Below are positions 61,901 to 64,000 of a DNA stretch of 64,000 nt, piece after piece. Under the pieces are notes generated by a model. That model saw only the letters and a list, made by a program, of their open reading frames with translations. It did no database searches and had not been told where the DNA came from. The DNA comes from Hybos culiciformis. Lineage: Eukaryota; Arthropoda; Insecta; Diptera; Hybotidae. Within the stretch, counting starts at the first letter, position 1, and each line of letters opens with the position of its first letter. A program made the translations under genes and the position numbers. The stretch is from positions 1,302,001 through 1,366,000 of the forward strand of contig OZ023273.1 of assembly GCA_964007475.1 (NCBI GenBank), written 5' to 3'.

Positions 61901-63863
61901 CTTTTTTTTTTTCTAAGAAAATAAAAATTTATGGAATTTTATAATGCAGTGGCTCTTAATCATAAAAAAAAAAATTGTATAAACATTTTTATACTTTTAA
62001 AATATACACAAAAAAATAAAAATAAATAAATCTTTTTCTTACATGTTTTCTTTTAAACAGAGAAAACCAATAGGTGAAAATAATCTGGTTACATTTTCTA
62101 TTTTGTTAATTTTGTATATGCGACGACGGGCAACCCTTAAACAAAAATTTTTTTTTTCTTAAGAAATTTTCTTTTAAACTAAATTTTCTTTTAAAGAAAT
62201 TTTCTTTGGAATTAACTTCGATTCAAGGCAACTTGGCGAAACAGAGATGTAATCAGTGATTAAAATTAATTTATTGTGAATGGAATTGTTTTTCATTTTA
62301 TTATGTTTATGTTTATATTGGAGTTTTAAGAATACAGCTTACTCGAAATCGAGGCTTCCAGACAGAGATCGAATAAAGTCAAAAAATTATAGAAATTTTG
62401 AAAAATAATACTTCACTAGTGTCCTTTTCAGCTGAAATTATAATAATATAAAATAATAATAAATATTATTTTTCTCTTAAAAATGTAAAAAAAAAAAATT
62501 ATATTTATTTTTATTATTCATTTCGATGTTTATTTATTCCACATATACATGCATCTGTAAATATAATTTTGTTTTTTTTTTCTCAAGCCTTGCCCCAATA
62601 TGATCCAAATATAAATGGAGTTAGCTATTCATACCATATAGATGAATATGTTACAGCCAATTGCTCATCAGATTGGTCTTCACCGCCAGCAGTTTTATCA
62701 TGGTACATTAACGGTGAAAAGGTAAAAATATCCATAAAAAAAAATAAAATAAAAAAATATATAATTTCAAAAATAATGCTATTAATTTTATTGATTGCTT
62801 TTTTTTCTCTTTTTTGCGAAATAAAAATTACATTCTTTATTGAAGATAAATAGTTAAAATAGTTAAAATTTCATATTATATAAAAAGAATATTTCACTAC
62901 ATTATCCACTATTAAATTTATATAATCTAAAATTCAAACAACAAAACATGTTAAAAGGTTCAACATTATCAGTTAAAAATAATAAAAATTATAGCTTTTA
63001 AAAGCTTAAATAACTTTTTGATATGAATATAATTATTTTTAAATCTAAATTATAATCTGCTTTCAAAAAAAAAATTGTAAATCAGTTTTCTCTGTTAATT
63101 TCATTCATAGCCAATTTTCTATGAAATTTTTAATCTCATTAATGTTGAAGTTAAAGTTGATCACCACGAAACTTTAATTTCTGAAGTAAATAAGAAAATA
63201 ATGAATTTTATTAAGAGCAATTAGTAATTTGATATAAAACTACCTAATTGTTTTTCCTAATATTATACCAATTGCTAAATTTTCTGAAATGTTTGAAAAC
63301 TTTGGCAAACTGTATAGAACCATTTTAATTCTTAGTTATAACCATAGATTAAGAATACAGAAAGATTGGAAGCTTCATACAACATTTTTTCAGTCTTTTT
63401 TGGGTATTTTATTGTGAAGGTGTTAGTAAAACTAAATAAAATTCTTTTCATACATTGATAATTATCACGTATTTTATTTTGTTTTACTAACACATTGACT
63501 TAAAAATACCAAAAATAATGTTGTATGAAGCTTCCCATCTTTCTGTATTCTTAATCTATGTTATAACCTATACCTTTACAGACATCTAAAATAATCTTAA
63601 TTTATTGCAGGCATCACCAGAAATGTTGGAGCCCCAGCAAGAGACATCAACAACAATAGGAGAGTTCACTTTAAAATTAAGAAGTTTAGAAATTCGATTC
63701 TATTTAAGTTATCACATATATTTAACATCGAAGGGAGTATTAGAATTAAAATGTGTGGCTGAAGTTGATCAAATGCCGTCACTTAGAAGAGAAAAAACTA
63801 TAACATCACCAATATTATTTCAAGATGATTTAAGAAATCAAAAACTAATTAATTCTGTTTCAA
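22262..63863 (+). CDS. beat: Beaten path (Beat) family Ig protein, multi-exon gene, 3' end missing
   Basis: Six exons splice into one open frame of 273 residues plus one base. Exon lengths are 70, 157, 138, 68, 134 and 253 bases, and every intron is GT-AG with matching phases (1, 2, 2, 1, 0). The product has a signal peptide (about residues 1-33), a first Ig domain (C53, W67 in VKWYKD, C123 in SYRCEVSGDAPEF) and a second Ig domain (C170, W183 in LSWYING, C237). The motifs LNSVKWYKD, FFRYSP, FPVDGV and YRCEVSGDAPEF are hallmarks of Beat proteins, which bind Sidestep-family receptors in axon guidance and synaptic partner matching (family knowledge). Asn140 (NMT) and Asn169 (NCS) are possible glycosylation sites; C101 and C106 are an extra cysteine pair in Ig1. 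The C-terminal segment, which in this family may end in a tail, GPI signal or membrane anchor, lies beyond the window. A beat-IV or beat-V type affinity is only an impression. Confidence 0.93.
22492..22797. mobile_element. MITE with AGCACTTGG inverted termini in beat intron 1
   Basis: The left end (AGCACTTGGATAGGG, then CAACATACTTT) and the right end (reverse complement AGCACTTGGTTAGGG, then CAACATATTTT) are near-perfect inverted repeats of about 28 bases enclosing 306 bp. A partial internal copy, GGCACTTGAATAGGGCATCA, lies at about 22735-22754. There is no ORF. I could not define a clear target duplication, so the superfamily is open. It starts 160 bases after the exon 1 donor. Confidence 0.8.
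23290..23600 (+). pseudogene. Unassigned decayed coding sequence cut by a LINE insertion
   Basis: Adjacent plus-strand frames give protein-like strings: TETNLKHLLPSVFHSAPQYL (about 23328-23390) and then, after a frame change, ADENLKKLMLHAFDG with FHNVEPMSNHDEKDSKAKGD (about 23490-23600). The hydrophilic, Glu/Asp/His-containing composition and higher G+C contrast with the surroundings. The run stops exactly where the LINE tail begins at about 23601, as if the LINE landed in it. I do not recognise the protein; it may be a transposon or a processed pseudogene. Confidence 0.35.
23601..24166 (-). mobile_element. 5'-truncated LINE (jockey/LOA-like) 3' end
   Basis: A minus-strand frame from about 24166 to the stop at 23749 encodes FALRRLNWQDNLNLPPYTHR, LLNFPSLENRRAYLSF, then FFNVPSRSLRNFDV, QFSRTNYGQYSPLNSLFKIY and FESPSFKSKFY. 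These are the ordered motifs of the C-terminus of the reverse-transcriptase polyprotein in jockey/LOA-type LINEs (family knowledge). No Met start is expected in a 5'-truncated copy. After the stop come about 120 bases of 3' UTR and a TTTA repeat tail (plus strand 23601-23623), the same type of tail as the copy at 6498. The frame is intact, so the copy is younger than the one at 6498-6993. Confidence 0.85.
25381..25690. other. Unassigned coding-like island in beat intron 1
   Basis: A GC-richer island of about 300 bases is open on the plus strand for about 98 codons (ELVILDCIAIEKCLGYIPGN, then PQKSWRDLDPAQSPNKF). It is also partly open on the minus strand (GMPVDFVEPPLYFEI in one frame; GLCAGSRSLQDFCGCISGLP in another). 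At least one strand was probably coding, but I cannot tell which and do not recognise the product. A degenerated transposon or retrocopied gene fragment is the simplest reading. Confidence 0.3.
31489..31560 (+). repeat. Degenerate tRNA-like (SINE head-like) module
   Basis: CATAGCTCAGTGGCAGAG matches a tRNA A box and D arm, and TGTTTCGAAGCT about 35 bases later resembles a B box. An AAATAAA-rich tail of about 240 bases follows at once, the layout of a tRNA-derived SINE. The T stem pairs poorly and the acceptor stem is not formed, so this is not a functional tRNA gene. It could be chance, but the order and spacing of both boxes plus the tail are suggestive. Confidence 0.35.
31561..31800. repeat. 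A-rich AAATA-type simple repeat
   Basis: About 240 bases almost entirely of A with regularly spaced T (TAAA and AAATA units) lie inside the 756-bp TIR element, directly after the tRNA-like module. Confidence 0.9.
33055..33080. repeat. TAA trinucleotide microsatellite
   Basis: A pure TAA run in intron 1; a similar TTA run occurs at about 39253-39283. Confidence 0.93.
33426..33995 (+). repeat. 570-bp direct duplication, copy 1
   Basis: It starts AATTTTTCTACAGTCGTGGG and ends AAAAAATTGTTCGTT. It matches 36079-36648 with a constant offset of 2653 and no difference that I can see, including poly-T and poly-A runs. The copy is bracketed by a 20-base direct repeat, CGTTTTCAACAATTTTTATT, at 33400-33419 and 33992-34011, which copy 2 lacks. 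Translated ORFs on both strands are identical between copies but look like random AT-rich frames. Confidence 0.93.
36079..36648 (+). repeat. 570-bp direct duplication, copy 2
   Basis: Same orientation and apparently identical to 33426-33995; the flanks differ at once on both sides (TTAGAATA before, AGAAGCAATC after). It lacks the bracketing 20-base repeat seen around copy 1. Confidence 0.93.
38320..38530. repeat. Weak foldback region with GTTGAAAAACTT motifs
   Basis: AAGTTGAAAAACTTG at about 38372 and its inverse AAGTTTTTCAACC at about 38448, together with GTTGAATG/CAACTAG near 38324 and AACTCAAGTTGAAT near 38507, give a loosely symmetrical 200-base region. GCTACAGAC occurs at about 38352 and again at about 38479. 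It may be an eroded repeat. Confidence 0.3.
43238..43704. mobile_element. Non-autonomous hAT-type MITE with 8-bp TSD
   Basis: The left end CAGTGGCCTAACTACCG and the right end (reverse complement CAGGCGCGTAACTAG) are hAT-like inverted termini, and GGGCGCA motifs lie inside both ends. The 467-bp element is flanked by CATAAGAC (43230-43237) and CATAAGTC (43705-43712), an 8-bp target duplication with one mismatch. There is no transposase ORF. The CAGNGGCGTAACTA terminus is a widely seen hAT pattern (established knowledge). Confidence 0.86.
46390..46595 (-). pseudogene. Unassigned decayed coding sequence on the minus strand
   Basis: The minus strand reads, in one frame with two stops, KEHENEQIIQGFNEYVRVNE, then STRKNSRVLQVLL, a stop, and EEHGKIVCTELWIRIFFGYS. 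The charged, balanced composition looks like a former protein rather than chance in AT-rich DNA, and the plus-strand frame that overlaps it is Cys/Ser/Phe-rich as expected of an antisense shadow. I do not recognise the family. It lies inside beat intron 1, in antisense orientation. Confidence 0.35.
49359..49515 (+). CDS. beat: beat exon 2: start of Ig domain 1
   Basis: Acceptor TATTTCAG ends at 49358 and donor GTAAG starts at 49516. The exon encodes residues 24-75 and part of R76: the end of the signal region (GFYRCVCPLS), then VTHIDVP and the first Ig strands with C53 (TLSCSY) and the core tryptophan W67 in LNSVKWYKD. The MGGHKLNSVKWYKD stretch is typical of Beat proteins and is the most diagnostic part of the gene. 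Base composition is visibly less AT-biased than in the flanking intron. Confidence 0.94.
50495..50740. repeat. Dispersed repeat copy B with ATCT microsatellite
   Basis: An ATCT microsatellite (about 50498-50514) is followed by TCGACTACTTTTTGCAGTTT, a CACTTTTTTCTT block, GCTCTGGGATCGAATAGTA and GCTAGCGAAACAACAT. It shares these landmarks with 12715-12995, so the two are probably members of one family, possibly Helitron-like. Ends are not defined. Confidence 0.45.
52393..52642. mobile_element. TIR element (about 250 bp) in beat intron 2
   Basis: The left end CGTCGGTCTCATGCA and the right end (reverse complement CGTCGGTCTCGTGCA) form inverted repeats. They stay similar for about 35 bases through the CACTGAACTG-like block on the left and its counterpart on the right. 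The element is flanked by ATAT on both sides, which could be a target duplication or simply part of longer termini. There is no transposase ORF; the superfamily is unknown. Confidence 0.8.
54103..54258 (-). CDS. Antisense coding-like segment in beat intron 2, possible terminal exon
   Basis: A minus-strand frame of 51 codons plus stop reads GIKEGKVIRDTSLLKDTSRG, then QAHSDNQQVIPHHTTSSSN and SPCLN. This hydrophilic, Ser/Thr/Gln/His-rich composition is unlike random translations here, and the segment is the most GC-rich patch of intron 2. CATATAG directly before the first codon (GAA at 54258) could be a splice acceptor; in the unspliced frame the same TAG is a stop. It may be the last exon of an antisense gene, a processed pseudogene tail or a transposon piece. 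The plus strand is also open here for a shorter Trp-rich frame, which I judge to be the shadow. The family is not recognised. Confidence 0.33.
   Translation of the reverse strand, partial: ERFSFKNGIKEGKVIRDTSLLKDTSRGQAHSDNQQVIPHHTTSSSNSPCLN
56193..56330 (+). CDS. beat: beat exon 3: middle of Ig domain 1
   Basis: Acceptor TTTTTTTTACAG ends at 56192 and donor GTAAAA starts at 56331. It completes R76 and encodes residues 77-121 plus part of R122, from RYSPMMHPVFMTFPVDGV to LRYKSSGSYR. The Beat signature of an aromatic FFRYSP followed by FPVDGV is split across the exon 2/3 junction. C101 and C106 (YYCNENTCS) are additional to the canonical Ig cysteines and may pair with each other. Confidence 0.95.
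56331..57409 (+). other. beat: beat intron 3
   Basis: A 1.1-kb phase-2 intron made of AT-rich unique-looking sequence. I see no repeat or gene inside it. Confidence 0.92.
57410..57477 (+). CDS. beat: beat exon 4: end of Ig domain 1
   Basis: Acceptor AAATTACAG ends at 57409 and donor GTATGA starts at 57478. This short 68-base exon completes R122 and encodes C123 through A144 (CEVSGDAPEFKL, then RYSNMTVA). C123 closes the Ig1 disulfide with C53, and the CEVSGDAPEF motif is strongly conserved in the family. Asn140 in NMT is a candidate N-glycosylation site. The exon is shorter than any reasonable ORF cutoff and is found only by splice phase and motif. Confidence 0.95.
58334..58546 (+). pseudogene. 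Possible Tc1-like transposase N-terminal fragment
   Basis: A 70-codon frame reads NNPRAITSIIQNNSKVRSVL, then LSRNINCRLLSLQISKQ and NVSQKTVNKIV. The pattern R-x-I-xx-I-hydrophobic helix followed by a helix ending in VSxxTVxxI recalls the paired-like helix-turn-helix of Tc1-type transposases (family knowledge). No DDE catalytic domain follows and I found no clear inverted termini, so at best this is a scrap. Confidence 0.3.
61123..61359. mobile_element. hAT-type MITE with 17-bp perfect TIRs and 8-bp TSD
   Basis: The ends CAGCGGTTTCCAAACTT and AAGTTTGGAAACCGCTG are perfect inverted repeats with a hAT-style CAGCGGTT terminus. The element is flanked by GGTTAAGG (61115-61122) and GGTTAAGA (61360-61367), an 8-bp target duplication with one mismatch. 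At 237 bp it has no coding capacity. A smaller insert sits inside at 61251-61297. Confidence 0.88.
61251..61297. mobile_element. 47-bp nested insert with 10-bp direct repeats
   Basis: The insert runs from CTTCTTCTTCAATTGCGCTA to CCTTGGCCTCGTC and is flanked by CGAATTGTTT on both sides (61241-61250 and 61298-61307). The 10-base duplication argues for a separate insertion into the hAT MITE. A GCGCTACAGCCC / GGGCCTTGGCCTC core is a motif I associate with short dispersed insect repeats, but I cannot name the family. Confidence 0.6.
62588..62721 (+). CDS. beat: beat exon 5: linker and first half of Ig domain 2
   Basis: Acceptor TTCTCAAG ends at 62587 and donor GTAAAA starts at 62722. It encodes A145-K189: the inter-domain linker (LPQYDPNINGV), then YVTANCSSD with C170, and PPAVLSWYINGEK with W183. 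PPAxLxWYIN is characteristic of the second Ig domain of Beat proteins. The exon ends in phase 0, and the next exon begins with an intact Ala codon. Confidence 0.94.
62722..63610 (+). other. beat: beat intron 5
   Basis: An 889-base phase-0 intron whose 3' third is dominated by a long inverted repeat (63335-63567) ending 43 bases before the acceptor AG. Confidence 0.92.
63335..63567. repeat. Long inverted repeat in beat intron 5
   Basis: The left arm (63335-63444) and right arm (63469-63567) are reverse complements with few differences. Shared blocks include AGATTAAGAATACAGAAAGA, GAAGCTTCATACAACATT and GTGTTAGTAAAAC. The loop is about 24 bases. In the beat pre-mRNA this would fold into a hairpin of about 100 base pairs ending 43 bases before the exon 6 acceptor AG. 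There is no coding capacity; a foldback MITE is the likely origin. Confidence 0.88.
63611..63863 (+). CDS. beat: beat exon 6: second half of Ig domain 2 and start of C-terminal region
   Basis: Acceptor TTTATTGCAG ends at 63610 and consensus donor GTAAGT starts at 63864. It encodes A190-S273 plus one base. FTLKLRSLEIRFYL forms the late strands of Ig2, and C237 in LELKCVAEV closes the disulfide with C170. The segment after residue 245 (MPSLRREKTITSPILF) leaves the Ig fold and starts the variable C-terminal tail. No stop codon occurs before the donor, so at least one more coding exon lies beyond base 64000. Confidence 0.93.
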
Positions 63864-64000
63864 GTAAGTTTGCTGAAATTTTTATATTATAGAATTTATT
63901 TATATTTGGATTAAATTTTTGCTGGCAGAGGGACGTTTTCTATTATGTATACTTTTTGAGTTTGAGTATTTCTTTTTTAATTGAAATTTAGAATTCAATT

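Larger units (their letters stand above)
57478..62587 (+). other. beat: beat intron 4
   Basis: A 5.1-kb phase-1 intron. It contains a possible Tc1-like transposase scrap (58334-58546) and a hAT MITE (61123-61359). The rest is A/T-rich with many poly-A and poly-T runs. Confidence 0.9.

Noticed and set aside
62569..62853. 94-codon ORF overlapping beat exon 5
   Set aside because: Correct frame inside the exon, but its first residues and everything after 62721 are intron read-through; splice sites define 62588-62721.

Overview
This is a very AT-rich, intron- and repeat-dominated stretch of an insect nuclear genome. It contains no dense gene array, and only one gene can be recognised with confidence. 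That gene is on the plus strand and belongs to the Beaten path (Beat) family of secreted or cell-surface immunoglobulin proteins, which are arthropod axon-guidance and synaptic-matching molecules. Six coding exons join without a frame break (22262-22331, 49359-49515, 56193-56330, 57410-57477, 62588-62721, 63611-63863). They encode 273 residues: a signal peptide, a complete first Ig domain and a complete second Ig domain. The gene runs off the right edge at a clean splice donor, so its C-terminus is outside the window. Family membership is certain enough to name; the subgroup (beat-I to beat-VII) is not. The order of insect is not resolved; Diptera is plausible.

Left of the gene (1-22261) I see no intact gene. 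It holds a degraded LINE 3' end (6498-6993, minus), an unassigned coding-like segment (7678-7899, minus), a non-autonomous hAT element with a perfect 8-bp target-site duplication (9361-10002), a long foldback repeat (10587-10850), the 3' end of a second kind of LINE with an open reverse-transcriptase C-terminus (12115-12632, plus) and a dispersed repeat containing an ATCT microsatellite (12715-12995). The rest is A/T-rich low-complexity DNA.

Intron 1 (22332-49358, about 27 kb) makes up over 40% of the window. It contains a MITE just after exon 1, coding-like debris interrupted by a LINE 3' end (23290-24166), a GC-richer coding-like island (25381-25690), a TIR element with a degenerate tRNA-like core and A-rich tail (31246-32001), two apparently identical 570-bp direct copies 2653 bp apart, a hAT MITE with a near-perfect 8-bp target duplication (43238-43704) and a decayed minus-strand coding remnant (46390-46595).

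Later introns carry a second copy of the ATCT repeat (50495-50740), a TIR element (52393-52642), an antisense coding-like segment of hydrophilic composition (54103-54258), a possible Tc1-like transposase scrap (58334-58546), a hAT MITE with a small nested insertion (61123-61359), and a foldback of about 110-bp arms ending 43 bp before the exon 6 acceptor (63335-63567).

No rRNA gene, intact tRNA gene, CRISPR array or bacterial-type operon was found. All calls come from reading the sequence; no alignment or database search was possible.
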